64,000 nucleotides of DNA from Pseudomonas sp. CAN1 (GCF_030462585.1 NZ_JASMRU010000001.1:417545-481544); one strand, 5' to 3'; positions 26,737 to 38,580 are shown, numbered from the stretch's first letter. Program-made: numbers and translations. The notes: generated by a model from the sequence alone, not told the origin.

Positions 26737-27519
26737 ATGACCCTGCGTGTCCTGACCTTCGCGCTCCTCACCACACTGCTCGCCGGCTGCGCCGACAAGG
26801 GCCTGCAGATCGACCGCGAGCACGTGTCGAAGAACCAGGACAGCCGCATCCAGTATGTGATCGTCCACTACACCTCCGCCAACCTGCAGCGCTCGCTGGC
26901 GCTGCTGACCCACGGCGAGGTGAGCGCGCACTACCTGATCGGCGACAACCCGGCGACCATCTACCAGCTGGTGGACGAGAACCGCCGCGCCTGGCACGCC
27001 GGCGCCAGCGAATGGCAGGGGCGCACCTGGCTGAACTCCACGTCGATCGGCATCGAACTGGTGAACCCCGGCTACCGCGATACCCCCAGCGGCAAGATCT
27101 GGTATCCCTATCCGGACGCGCAGATCGATGCACTGATCGCCTTGCTAAAGGACATCACCCAGCGCCAGGGCATCACCCCGGAGCACATCCTCGGCCACAG
27201 CGACATCGCCCCGCAGCGCAAGGTCGATCCGGGCCCGCTGTTCCCCTGGAAGAAGCTCGCCGATGCCGGCCTGATTCCCTGGCCCAAGCCGGGCGAGCTG
27301 GCGCGCCGCCTGGCCGAGCTGAACGGCCAGCTGCCCGCGCCGGGCTGGTTCCAGCAGCAGCTGGCGCGCCATGGCTATGCGGTGCCGCTCAATGGGTTGA
27401 TGGATGAGGAAACCCGCAATGTGATCGCGGCCTTCCAGATGCGTTTCCGCCCGGACCGCTTCGACGGCGAGCCGGACCTGGAAACCGCGGCGCTGCTGCT
27501 GGCGGTCCCGACCTCTTAA
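26737..27519 (+). CDS. ampDh2: N-acetylmuramoyl-L-alanine amidase, AmpDh2-like lipoprotein
   Basis: A zinc amidase that cuts the bond between N-acetylmuramic acid and the stem peptide. The N-terminus is a lipoprotein signal with lipobox LLAGC, so the enzyme should be anchored in the envelope. The amidase_2 domain has VIVHYTS near residue 48 and GHSDIAPQRKVDPGP near 152-166 carrying zinc ligands. A C-terminal peptidoglycan-binding domain follows (about 195-255). ATG 26737 is preferred to an upstream TTG. It converges on kinB with a 4-base overlap, the same neighbourhood as P. aeruginosa ampDh2 (PA5485, from memory). Confidence 0.88.
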   Translation: MTLRVLTFALLTTLLAGCADKGLQIDREHVSKNQDSRIQYVIVHYTSANLQRSLALLTHGEVSAHYLIGDNPATIYQLVDENRRAWHAGASEWQGRTWLNSTSIGIELVNPGYRDTPSGKIWYPYPDAQIDALIALLKDITQRQGITPEHILGHSDIAPQRKVDPGPLFPWKKLADAGLIPWPKPGELARRLAELNGQLPAPGWFQQQLARHGYAVPLNGLMDEETRNVIAAFQMRFRPDRFDGEPDLETAALLLAVPTS

Positions 27520-29305
27520 ACCGGCAGCAGCAGGTAGAAGCGCGAGCCCTTGCCCTGCTGCGAACGCAGGGCGATGCGCCCGCCGTGCAGCTGGACGATC
27601 TCCCGGCACAGCGCCAGCCCGAGCCCGACACCGCCTTTCTTGCGCCCCACCTGCACGAAGGGTTCGAAGATGCGCCCCTGCTGGCTGAGCGGAATGCCGT
27701 CGCCGCTGTCCTCCACAGCGATGGCTACCCGCTCTTCCTGGCAGCGCGCCTGCAAGCGGATGGTCCCGCCCTCGGGCGTGTGGCGCAGCGCGTTGCCGAT
27801 CAGGTTGTCCAGCACGCGCTCGATCTGCAGGCGGTCGATGTTGATGTGCGGCAGGCCGTCGGCGATCTCCAGGTCCAGCTCCACGCCTTTCTCCCGGGCC
27901 TGCCCGGTGAAGCGCTGGCTGGCCTGGCCGAGCAGTTCGGGTATGTCGCACAGCTGCAGTTCCAGCTTCTGCGTGCCGCTCTGGTAGCGGGAGAAGTTCA
28001 GCAGGTCGTTTATCAGCCGCACCAGGCGGTGCATCTCCTCATCCACGGTGCGCACCAGGTCGCGCTCGCGGGAGTCCTCGGCGAACTTCAGGCGCTCTGC
28101 CAGCAGACCAAAGGCCATGTGCATGCCAGTCATCGGCGTGCGCAACTCATGGGACGCGCGCAGGACGAAATCATTACGCACGCGCTCGAAGGCGCGCTGC
28201 TCGGTGACATCGCGCACCACCATCACAGCGCCGATGTTGCGCCCGTCGTCGTGGCTGACCGGCGACATGCCCCAGGTCAGCAGGCGGCTCTCGCCGCCCA
28301 CTTCGACCACCAGGTCCTGCGGGGTTTCTTCCAGCAGATTGCCGCTCAGGACGCGTTGCGTCGCCTGGGTCAGCGCGGGGTTGTGGAGCAGCGTGCCCAG
28401 CTCCTGCCCCTGGGGATCGCTCTGGGAAAACAGCTGGCGCGTGGCGACCGGATTGGCGTGCTCGATGCGCCCGTGGCGGTCGAGGATCACCAGGCCGTCG
28501 TCGATGCTGTCGAGCACCGCCAGCAGGCGTTTACGGCCGGAACCGAGGGCTTCGGTGTTGCTTGCCCGGTACAGCCGTAGCGCCTCTGCCATCAGGCCGA
28601 AGCGACGGCTCAGGGAACTCATCTCGGCGACGCCGGAAACCGGAAGGGTGACGTCGAAATCGCCCTGGCCGATCTTGTCCGCCGCCTTGGCCAGCGTCTC
28701 GATGGGAGCGCCGAAGCGCCGCGCGATGCTGTGCGCGGTGATGAAACCGACCACCAGGATGGCGATGCCGATCAGGCCGAGCAGGCCACTGACCAACAAT
28801 GTGCGGCTGCGGGCGCTCTGCTCCTCGATGCCGATGTTCTCCATCGCCTGCTGATGCAGCGCCAACAACCGGTTGCGCAGCACGTCGAGGCTGCGGCTGA
28901 GGTCGCTGTCTGCCAGCAGTTCCGGGCGGCCGGGGCCGGGGCTGTCGATGGCGTCGACGAAGAGCTTGTGGGCGTTGGCGATCTCCACCATGACTTGGCG
29001 CTCTTCGACGTTGCGCGCCAGCTCGTTGCCGCGGTCCAGGGCCTGGGCGAAGTGTGTGCGCGCCAGCTGCAGCAGCTCCGGGCTGGGCCGGGCGCTGAGG
29101 GCCTGGACCAGTTCGTCGCCCAGTGCCTGGCGCAGGCGCTGGCTGACCTCGATGGTCTGGAAATTGTGCTGGATCAGCCGGGCCTGCTCGCGGCCACTCA
29201 GCATCATGCTGAACAGGCCGAGCAGCAGACCCAGCAGGGCTACCGTGATCAGCGCCGAGATGCTGAGGAACAGCCTCGTGCGCAGCGTCATCGGAATTGG
29301 CAGAT

Positions 29306-29309
<4 letters not shown>
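27516..29309 (-). CDS. kinB: Sensor histidine kinase KinB
   Basis: Membrane sensor kinase partner of AlgB, controlling alginate and virulence functions in P. aeruginosa. The 597-residue protein has TM1 at about 10-35, a periplasmic helical sensor domain (40-165), TM2 at about 170-192, HAMP, a PAS domain (about 255-370), the phospho-accepting H387 in RASHELRTP, the N box DNLIGNALRH near 501, and G boxes DSGDGIP and GGVGLGLALC. P. aeruginosa KinB is also known to act as an AlgB phosphatase. Its start overlaps the algB stop by four bases. Confidence 0.93.
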
Positions 29310-30652
<1,343 letters not shown>

Positions 30653-30691
30653 TCAGGGGATTCCTCGTTGTTGAATATCGTTGTTGTGAAG

Positions 30692-30706
30692 TAAGGATTT
30701 TCCTTA
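30692..30706. promoter_or_regulatory. Palindrome upstream of a sigma-54 promoter (possible activator site)
   Basis: TAAGGATTTTCCTTA is a perfect palindrome with a 3-base centre, about 120 bases upstream of the -24 element at 30828 and 40 bases before algB. Sigma-54 activators usually bind inverted repeats at such a distance, so it could be an AlgB or other enhancer site. No sequence proof is available. Confidence 0.4.
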
Positions 30707-30827
30707 GTCCAGGATTATTCGTGCAAGTTGCAAGAATCTTTCTGACGCTTCGGGCAGGGTGCACAGTCCGTGGCTCATCTGGCCGTTCAACTACCTGAAA
30801 TATAAGGATTTGTTTCTTGAAGGGCAC

Positions 30828-30844
30828 TGGCACGCCGCTTGCGG
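30828..30844 (+). promoter_or_regulatory. Sigma-54 promoter of the BON-domain operon
   Basis: TGGCACGCCGCTTGCGG matches the RpoN consensus TGGCACG-N4-TTGC exactly, with GG at -24 and GC at -12. It lies 36 bases before the ATG of the BON-domain gene. Confidence 0.9.
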
Positions 30845-30879
30845 TTCCAAGAAAGGAACATCGTTGAACGGAGACTGCC

Positions 30880-31776
30880 ATGCCTAACCCGAAGATCCTT
30901 GCCCTGGCGCTGGGTTCCGCGCTGCTCGCCCTGCAGCCGCTGGCCAGCCACGCTGCCGACGCCGGCCTGTCGGCGCAACTGGCCGAAGCCCGCCAGGAAG
31001 GTTCGATCTGGACGGCCATCAACCTCAACCGCGAACTCAAGCCCTACGCGATCAAGGTCGACGTGGAAAGCGGCCGCGCACAGCTGACCGGCGCTGTCGC
31101 CAGCGACGAGCAGAAGGCCCTGGCCGGGCAGATTGCCGGCAGCGTCGAAGGCATCAACGCCGTGGACAACCAGTTGGCGGTGGACGCATCCCTGGCATCC
31201 GCGCAGAACGGCGAGGCACCCAAGACGCAGAGTGAGGGCGTGGTGCAGCAGTGGGACGACGCCACCCTGGCGGCGAAGGTGAAATCCAAGCTGCTGCTGG
31301 AAAAACGCGGTGCCGGCCTGGATATCAAGGTCACCAGCCGTTCTGGCGCCGTCACCCTCGAAGGCACTGCGGCCAGCGAGGAAATCAGCCAGGACGCCGC
31401 GCACCTGGCGGCGCAGACCGAGGGCGTCGCCTCTGTGGATAACCGCCTGAAAGTCGACCCTGATGCGGCTTCGACGCAGAAGCTGGAGAAGTCCGTGGGC
31501 GACGCCCAGGCCGCGGTCAGCGATGCCTGGATCACCAGCCAGATCAAGGCCGGCATTCTTGCCGAACACGCGCTGCAGGGCCTGTCCATTGGCGTTTCCA
31601 CCCGCGATGGAGTGGTCACGCTCAGTGGTCAGGTGCCGACGGCGGATGAGCGCCAGCAACTGATCGACGCGGCGCGCAAGACCCGTGGTGTGCGTGAGGT
31701 GGACGCCGCTGCGTTGAAGGTGGCCGGACAGGCCGCCGAGCTCTTCCACCCTTCGCAACAGGAGATCCTGTCATGA
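30880..31776 (+). CDS. Periplasmic triple BON-domain protein
   Basis: A 298-residue protein with a Sec signal peptide (cleavage after about residue 25, SHAAD) and three BON domains at about 35-105, 125-195 and 215-285, each with the G-xxVTLSG or GAVTLEG type strand. BON domains bind phospholipid surfaces, and proteins such as OsmY are made under osmotic or envelope stress. The sigma-54 promoter upstream and the divergent algB gene suggest RpoN control. Its stop overlaps the start of the next gene by four bases. A DnaA box at 31434 encodes VDN. Confidence 0.82.
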   Translation: MPNPKILALALGSALLALQPLASHAADAGLSAQLAEARQEGSIWTAINLNRELKPYAIKVDVESGRAQLTGAVASDEQKALAGQIAGSVEGINAVDNQLAVDASLASAQNGEAPKTQSEGVVQQWDDATLAAKVKSKLLLEKRGAGLDIKVTSRSGAVTLEGTAASEEISQDAAHLAAQTEGVASVDNRLKVDPDAASTQKLEKSVGDAQAAVSDAWITSQIKAGILAEHALQGLSIGVSTRDGVVTLSGQVPTADERQQLIDAARKTRGVREVDAAALKVAGQAAELFHPSQQEILS

Positions 31777-32207
31777 ATCGTACGACCAGCCAGCTCAACG
31801 AACTCATCGAGATCACCCGCGACGGCGAGCGTTTCTACCAGCACGCCATTCATGAAGTGAAGGACCCACGTCTGCAGCAGCTGTTCCAGTCCATGGCCCA
31901 GGCCAAGACCGACGTGATCAACGCCCTGGCCGGCAAGGTGGCCGCCAACCATGACGACCCCGCCACGGGCGGCACGCTGCTCGGCAAGCTGCGCCAGGTG
32001 TATGCCGATACCCGCGCCAGCATGGCCCACGACGAAGGCGCCACCTATGTGGCGCAGCTGGAGGAGACCGAGGACCGCATCCTCCATGCCTTCGAGGACG
32101 CCATGGAAAAGGGCACGCCCGAGACCCAGGCACTGCTGCGCGCAGAACTGCCCAAGGTGCGCGCCTGTCATGACCAGATGAGCGAGCTGAAGCATTCGCT
32201 GAAGTGA
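31773..32207 (+). CDS. DUF2383 / PA2169-family four-helix protein
   Basis: A 144-residue all-helical soluble protein beginning MNRTTSQLNELIEITRDGERFY, the pattern of the PA2169/DUF2383 family with a ferritin-like four-helix bundle. The function is not known; members are common among stress-induced genes. It overlaps the BON gene by four bases and so should share its sigma-54 promoter. A small GC stem (32221-32236) followed by TTT comes 14 bases later and may end the transcript. Confidence 0.75.
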   Translation: MNRTTSQLNELIEITRDGERFYQHAIHEVKDPRLQQLFQSMAQAKTDVINALAGKVAANHDDPATGGTLLGKLRQVYADTRASMAHDEGATYVAQLEETEDRILHAFEDAMEKGTPETQALLRAELPKVRACHDQMSELKHSLK

Positions 32208-32357
32208 CGTGGTTCACAGGGGCGCAGGGACGCGCCTTTCGCCGGGATTGCAAAACGCACGACCTCTCCCGGCCCATCGTGCAGGATGCGGCGAACAGGG
32301 ACCTTGGTACTATATTCAACTGATTGATTTATAAGGAGAAAATAGAAATACAAAGTC

Positions 32358-32373
32358 TGGCATGGGCCCTGCA
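32358..32373 (+). promoter_or_regulatory. Second sigma-54 promoter
   Basis: TGGCATGGGCCCTGCA fits the RpoN pattern with GG at -24, GC at -12 and correct spacing; it departs from consensus only at TGGCAT (T for C) and CTGC (C for T). It lies 113 bases before the gene at 32487. Confidence 0.75.
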
Positions 32374-32486
32374 ATCTCTTAGGCAAAGCCAGTCAACAAA
32401 CCACCCGCGACGGCACGGGCCAGGTCCTCGATGGAAGCAGGACCCAAGGTTCGACAGAGACACCGGCGACGGGCAGGAGAGCAGAA

Positions 32487-32837
32487 ATGGACAGCGCAAT
32501 GAACAGCGGTATCAACACCCAGGGGAACACCCAGGTGCGAGTCGTGCGTATCGATGTATGGAGCCGGGTCTTCTTCGCCGGCGCCCTGCTGCTGTTGCTG
32601 ATCAACCAGGTCCTGCTGCAGATGCAGGTTTCCCAGGCTGCCCAGGTTTCCACTGCCGTACAGGCTTATGTGCCGAGCGCCGCCAGCGCGCCGGGCCTGT
32701 ACCGCGAAGCTTCGCGTTATCCACAGCCCGCCCAGAGCCAGGCCCGCGTGCTGCCGGCTCCGCAGGCACAGACTCAGACCCAGGCCCAGGTAGAGGTCCA
32801 GCCGATGGCGCGGACTCAGGGCGGCTGGGTGTTCTGA
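32487..32837 (+). CDS. Small single-pass membrane protein of unknown function
   Basis: A 116-residue protein preceded by a CAGGAGAGCAGAA ribosome binding site. It has a short cytoplasmic N-terminus, one hydrophobic helix (about residues 28-46, VFFAGALLLLLINQVLLQM), then an Ala/Gln/Pro-rich tail with a QTQTQAQ stretch that is probably periplasmic and disordered. I do not recognise a family. The sigma-54 promoter upstream and the following stress-type genes suggest an envelope stress role, which is inference. A DnaA box (32717) encodes YPQ. Confidence 0.65.
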   Translation: MDSAMNSGINTQGNTQVRVVRIDVWSRVFFAGALLLLLINQVLLQMQVSQAAQVSTAVQAYVPSAASAPGLYREASRYPQPAQSQARVLPAPQAQTQTQAQVEVQPMARTQGGWVF

Positions 32838-33146
<309 letters not shown>

Positions 33147-33187
33147 ACGCCCATCGAACAGGCTGACGTTGAACAAGGAGCGCAACG

Positions 33188-33658
33188 ATGAGTTTCACCC
33201 GCAACCTGCTGCTGTCATTCCTGCTCATCGGCGCCGGGGCTCAGGCCCTGGCCGCCGAGGCGGACAAGGACGCGCAGTACCGCCTCAACGAGCTGATCGC
33301 CAGCGACGCGCAGTACCGCGATACCTGGCAATCGGTGGTCAAGGATGAAAGCCGCCTGCCGGATTGGGTCATGAACCTCAGCGGCACCGCGACGCCGATG
33401 CAGGCGGTCGACGAGCAGGGCGACAAGTATCTGGTAGGCGAGTTGTGCGAGCCGCACAACTGCAGTGCCCATCGGCTGTACGTGGCCTTTACCTGGGACA
33501 AGGACAAGGCCTACGCGCTGTACGTGCAGGTTCCCGAGAACCTGCCGGCGGACAAGTCACCCAGCAAGCACGCCAGCTTCCGCTGGCTGGGCGATCCGGA
33601 CGATTCGGTGAAGCGGATCCTCGATGACCAGCTCAAGAGCGATCCGAACTGGTATTGA
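33188..33658 (+). CDS. ivy: Inhibitor of vertebrate lysozyme (Ivy) family protein
   Basis: A 156-residue periplasmic protein with a signal peptide (cleavage after about residue 22, ALAAE). The Ivy lysozyme-inhibitory loop, a Cys-flanked CxPHxC, is present as CEPHNC near residue 82. The mature protein matches the Ivy fold length. Ivy blocks C-type lysozymes and may also restrain the cell's own lytic transglycosylases. It lies 41 bases after the DUF1328 gene; I recall an Ivy homologue at the corresponding P. aeruginosa locus (PA5481). Confidence 0.85.
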   Translation: MSFTRNLLLSFLLIGAGAQALAAEADKDAQYRLNELIASDAQYRDTWQSVVKDESRLPDWVMNLSGTATPMQAVDEQGDKYLVGELCEPHNCSAHRLYVAFTWDKDKAYALYVQVPENLPADKSPSKHASFRWLGDPDDSVKRILDDQLKSDPNWY

Positions 33659-33813
33659 GCCAGTCAGTTTCAGATTCAGAGATTCGCGTAGCCGCCAAGG
33701 CGTACGCAGGACCAGGGGGCCGGGATGTTCGGGATGCGGCATGTCCTGAATGACCCAGGGGTACAAGGGGTACCTCCGCAGCAGCGGGCCGGGTCAGGCA
33801 AAAGCCTGCGGAA

Positions 33814-33835
33814 CCGGCGCGGGATTCCGCGCCGG
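33814..33835. terminator. GC-rich stem-loop between ivy and the DUF3313 gene
   Basis: CCGGCGCGG (33814-33822) pairs perfectly with CCGCGCCGG (33827-33835) over a GATT loop. There is no T tract, so termination is only possible. The two flanking genes converge here, and no gene was seen in the 251-base gap. Confidence 0.45.
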
Positions 33836-33909
33836 CTCCGGAGCGCTCATCTTCTCCAGCCGCTGTCAGCGCACTGCCGTCAGGCGGGTGCCGCTAACAA
33901 GGCTGGCGA

Positions 33910-34569
33910 TCAGGGCTTGAAGTTGGCCGCGTCACGCGCCCAGCCATCGAGCACCGGCTTCAGGTCGTTGAGGGTCAGGTGGGTGCTGGTGTTCTCCAGC
34001 GTCTTGCCCGCGCCCTTGCGCACCACCTTGGCGACCGGTTTGCTGGTCGCACCATCCAGCGCCTCGAATTCCACGTAGACCTCGGTGTCCTGATCGCGGG
34101 TGCCGATTGCCGTGGTCGTGGCCGCCACCACCAGCGCTACCGGAATCACCTCGTAGGCCTTCAGACCCTCGGTGGAGATGTTCACCCCGGTGATCGCGGT
34201 GCGCAGCACCAGGGTGTCGCGGTCAGCCTGCTGGACGATGCGGTAGCGATTGCCCAGCTGCAGCTCGACCTGCTGCTTGAGGTAATCGGGGATCTCGTTG
34301 AGGGTCTTCTGGTCGATGTTCTCGTTGGGTTTGGGCGGCGGGTAATACACCGGCCGCTCGACCAGTACCGAGCTGTAGTTGGCCAGCTTCAGGTTCGGGT
34401 CGACCCAGCGCAGCACCGGCTGGCCGCTGGGCGATGTGGCGGGCTTGAGTTGCGAGTAGTCGCCGAGGAAGCCGGAGTACTGCGAGGCGTCCGGTTTCTG
34501 GCTGGAGCAGCCGGCCAGCGCCAGGGCGCCGGCAAAGATCAGGGTGGGTACTACGTAGCGTCGCGTCAT
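33910..34569 (-). CDS. DUF3313 lipoprotein
   Basis: A 219-residue predicted lipoprotein with lipobox LALAGCSS. The body matches the DUF3313 family found in pseudomonads (YSGFLGDYSQL at the start, then a mixed alpha/beta domain). The start MTRRYVVP at 34569 is chosen because it places the lipobox at a normal distance; a longer in-frame start at 34608 would add 13 residues. The function is unknown. It converges on ivy and diverges from gltP. Confidence 0.75.
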   Translation of the reverse strand: MTRRYVVPTLIFAGALALAGCSSQKPDASQYSGFLGDYSQLKPATSPSGQPVLRWVDPNLKLANYSSVLVERPVYYPPPKPNENIDQKTLNEIPDYLKQQVELQLGNRYRIVQQADRDTLVLRTAITGVNISTEGLKAYEVIPVALVVAATTTAIGTRDQDTEVYVEFEALDGATSKPVAKVVRKGAGKTLENTSTHLTLNDLKPVLDGWARDAANFKP

Positions 34570-35242
34570 AGAGCGTCCTTTTCCAGTCAGTGTCACCGCA
34601 TTGAGCATTCACCACAGGGCACAACTCGTTTACCCGGCTGTCGCAGCGGCGGCGGCAGGGTAATCGCACGCTCGCTCGAAGCCGCTCGAAGTTCATTGCT
34701 TTCAGTCAATTCGGAGTGTCGGGGAAACGCCTTACAATGGCCCGCCGATTGTCGTCGGCTGATTTATCCCCAGCAGTACCGCAACAATGAAGAGCAGAAC
34801 CCGGCGGTTTATCCACAGCGCCAGCGTCTCTGCCAGCCTTGCCGCCGAAGGGCTCTTCGCTCGCCCCCGGCCATCCCCAACGATCCCCCCTCAGCGGGCG
34901 ACCGTACATCCGGTAACAAGAAGCCGCGACCCAGAGGTTGCCGCCAGCTTGTCCGATCAAACCGGGCCATTGATGGCCGAATTGCAGCAAGCCTAGACGG
35001 CTTTGCAGAGCGCTGCGTGACAGGCGTTGAGGAACCTGTGTCATGCAGAAAATCAAGGGTCTTCGGACCTGGAACCAAGGTTTCAGATGCCTTTTGCTAT
35101 GCCGATTGTGCATAGGGTAGGCGTCTCCGGCATTAGACGAAGAAAGGGTGGGCCCCAATCATGCGCCCCTTTTTTCGCCCGCCCTCGGCACCCCGAAGGT
35201 GGGCGGAACCCCGACTTCCACAAGAATCAAGGGTGACTCACT
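34570..35242. other. Long non-coding gap before gltP
   Basis: This 673-base stretch between the DUF3313 lipoprotein and gltP shows no convincing reading frame. It holds a perfect DnaA box (34809-34817) and a short inverted repeat, CTATGC to GCATAG (35097-35115), about 130 bases before gltP that could be an operator. Its right end, about 35165-35215, is GC-rich with partial inverted repeats around CGCCC and GGGCG. Confidence 0.5.
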
Positions 35243-36592
<1,350 letters not shown>

Positions 36593-36610
36593 CCAGCAAG
36601 GGTTATCCAC

Positions 36611-36639
36611 AAGGCCCCGGCACTGTCCGGGGCCTTGTC
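36611..36639 (+). terminator. Terminator after gltP, next to a DnaA box
   Basis: AAGGCCCCGG (36611-36620) pairs perfectly with CCGGGGCCTT (36627-36636). A perfect DnaA box (36603-36611) abuts the 5' arm and shares one base with it. The T tract is weak. Confidence 0.65.
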
Positions 36640-36700
36640 GTTTCTGGCGCCGGAGGGGCTCGTGCCGCTATCATCCGGGCCATTCCAAGGGGGACACTTC

Positions 36701-37930
36701 ATGCTCAACGGCCTGTGGCTGGGCTTTTTCATCGTCGCGGCGGTCACCGCGCTTTCCCGCTGGCTGCTGGGTGGCGAAGCCACCGTGTTCGCCGCCATGG
36801 TCGAGAGCCTGTTCGCCATGGCCAAGCTGTCGGTGGAAGTCATGGTGCTGCTGTTCGGTACCCTGACCCTGTGGCTGGGCTTCCTGCGCATCGCCGAGAA
36901 AGCCGGCCTGGTGGAGAAACTCGCGGTGCTGCTCGGCCCGCTGTTCCGCCGGCTGATGCCGGAAGTGCCGGCCGGCCACCCGGCCATCGGCCTGATCACC
37001 CTGAACTTCGCCGCCAACGGCCTGGGCCTGGACAATGCCGCCACGCCCATCGGCCTGAAGGCCATGAAGGCGCTGCAGGAGCTCAATCCCAGCAGCACCA
37101 CGGCAAGCAACGCGCAGATTCTCTTCCTGGTGCTCAACGCCTCGTCGCTGACCCTGCTGCCGGTGACCATCTTCATGTACCGCGCCCAGCAGGGCGCGGT
37201 GGACCCGACCCTGGTGTTCCTGCCGATCCTGCTGGCCACCAGCGCTTCCACGCTGGTGGGCCTGCTCAGTGTCGCGGTGATGCAGCGCCTGCGCCTGTGG
37301 GACCCGGTGGTGCTGGCCTACCTGATTCCCGGCGCGCTGGCGCTGGGCGCCTTCATGGCGCTGCTGGCGGGGCTGTCCGCCACGGCGCTGGCGCAACTGT
37401 CCTCGCTGCTCGGCAACCTGACGCTGTTCGGCATCATCATGCTGTTCCTCGTCGTCGGCTGGCTGAAGAAGGTGCCGGTCTACGAAACCTTCGTCGAAGG
37501 GGCGAAGGAAGGCTTCGACGTCGCCAAGAGTCTGCTTCCTTATCTGGTGGCGATGCTCTGCGCGGTCGGCGTACTGCGCGCCTCCGGTGCGCTGGAAATG
37601 GCACTGGACGGCATTCGCTGGCTGGTCGAGGGCGCCGGCTGGGACACCCGGTTCGTCGACGCGCTGCCCACCGCGCTGGTCAAGCCGTTCTCCGGCAGCG
37701 CGGCGCGGGCGATGCTGCTGGAGACCATGCAGTCCCACGGCGTGGACAGCTTCCCGGCGCTGGTAGCCGCCACCGTGCAGGGCAGCACCGAGACCACCTT
37801 CTATGTGCTGGCGGTGTACTTCGGCGCCGTTGGCATCCAGCGCGCCCGCCACGCCGTGGGCTGCGCGTTGCTGGCTGACCTTTCCGGGGTGCTGGCGTCC
37901 ATCGGCGTCTGCTACTGGTTCTTCGCCTGA
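36701..37930 (+). CDS. SpmA/SpmB-like nucleoside-recognition domain membrane protein
   Basis: A 409-residue polytopic protein. The N-terminal half resembles spore maturation protein SpmA (FAANGLGLDNAATPIGLKAMK near residue 105) and the C-terminal half resembles SpmB (GAKEGFDVAKSLLPYLVAML and VAATVQGSTETTFYVLAVYFGAVG), so it looks like a natural fusion of the two. The family shares gate motifs with nucleoside transporters; its role in a non-sporulating bacterium is not known. ATG 36701 follows an AAGGGGGA ribosome binding site and is preferred to 36635. Confidence 0.8.
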   Translation: MLNGLWLGFFIVAAVTALSRWLLGGEATVFAAMVESLFAMAKLSVEVMVLLFGTLTLWLGFLRIAEKAGLVEKLAVLLGPLFRRLMPEVPAGHPAIGLITLNFAANGLGLDNAATPIGLKAMKALQELNPSSTTASNAQILFLVLNASSLTLLPVTIFMYRAQQGAVDPTLVFLPILLATSASTLVGLLSVAVMQRLRLWDPVVLAYLIPGALALGAFMALLAGLSATALAQLSSLLGNLTLFGIIMLFLVVGWLKKVPVYETFVEGAKEGFDVAKSLLPYLVAMLCAVGVLRASGALEMALDGIRWLVEGAGWDTRFVDALPTALVKPFSGSAARAMLLETMQSHGVDSFPALVAATVQGSTETTFYVLAVYFGAVGIQRARHAVGCALLADLSGVLASIGVCYWFFA

Positions 37931-38580
37931 AGATTGCCGCCGTGGGCCTGGGCAGCCTTGTGCGCCGCCTGGGCCTGGAACAGCAGCCATTCACGCTGGA
38001 TCACGCTGTAGGGCACGAACACGCTCAGGCGTGACATTCCGGCCAGTTCCGGTCGGTTGTTCGGCGGGCTCCAGCCGGGCAGGTAGCCGATATTGATCCC
38101 CAGCACGCTGCCGTCTCCGGCCAGCAGCGGGCCGCCGGACATGCCCTTGGCGATGGCCGCGTCATGCACGGCGTAGCGTTCGTTGCTACCACTGCCGGCG
38201 TTGACGAAGGGCACTGGCCACACCCGGCCTTGGGCGCTCATCGGAATCAGCAGGGTGCTGCTGCCCAGGGCGGTCACCGATTCGCCGGAGCGGAATTCCC
38301 GCCACTGCGGCAGCGGCCCCTTCGCCGGGTGGGCGATGAACAGCAGGTCGCAGCCGGTACTGCAGCGATAGGCGCGATTGAGCAGGAACGGTGTATGGGC
38401 GGCCGTCACGGCGTAGTCGGCATTCCACTGAACCGCCGAAGCAACGATCATTCCCGGCAGCGGTGGCCCGGAGAAGACACTGAAGTATCGGTTTGTCAGA
38501 TTTGCATTGGTTTCTGGAGATACCCAGCCGTTGCAGCCGGCCAGGGCAAGCAGGCACAGCATTCCCCATTGGATTCGCAT
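37912..38580 (-). CDS. Lipoprotein trypsin-like serine protease
   Basis: A 222-residue protein with lipobox LALAGCN, so probably anchored to a membrane. The trypsin-like triad can be read: His in VTAAHTP near residue 61, a likely Asp in STGCDLLF near 78, and Ser in KGMSGGPLL near 147. It resembles the PA5477-type proteins of unknown substrate. The 3' end overlaps the end of the SpmAB-like gene on the other strand. Its 5' leader folds into a hairpin that covers the ribosome binding site, and its upstream region is unusually AT-rich. Confidence 0.72.
   Translation of the reverse strand: MRIQWGMLCLLALAGCNGWVSPETNANLTNRYFSVFSGPPLPGMIVASAVQWNADYAVTAAHTPFLLNRAYRCSTGCDLLFIAHPAKGPLPQWREFRSGESVTALGSSTLLIPMSAQGRVWPVPFVNAGSGSNERYAVHDAAIAKGMSGGPLLAGDGSVLGINIGYLPGWSPPNNRPELAGMSRLSVFVPYSVIQREWLLFQAQAAHKAAQAHGGNLQAKNQ

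Noticed and set aside
34570..35242. Possible degraded gene in the long gap before gltP
   Set aside because: No frame has a ribosome binding site, family similarity or a plausible composition.
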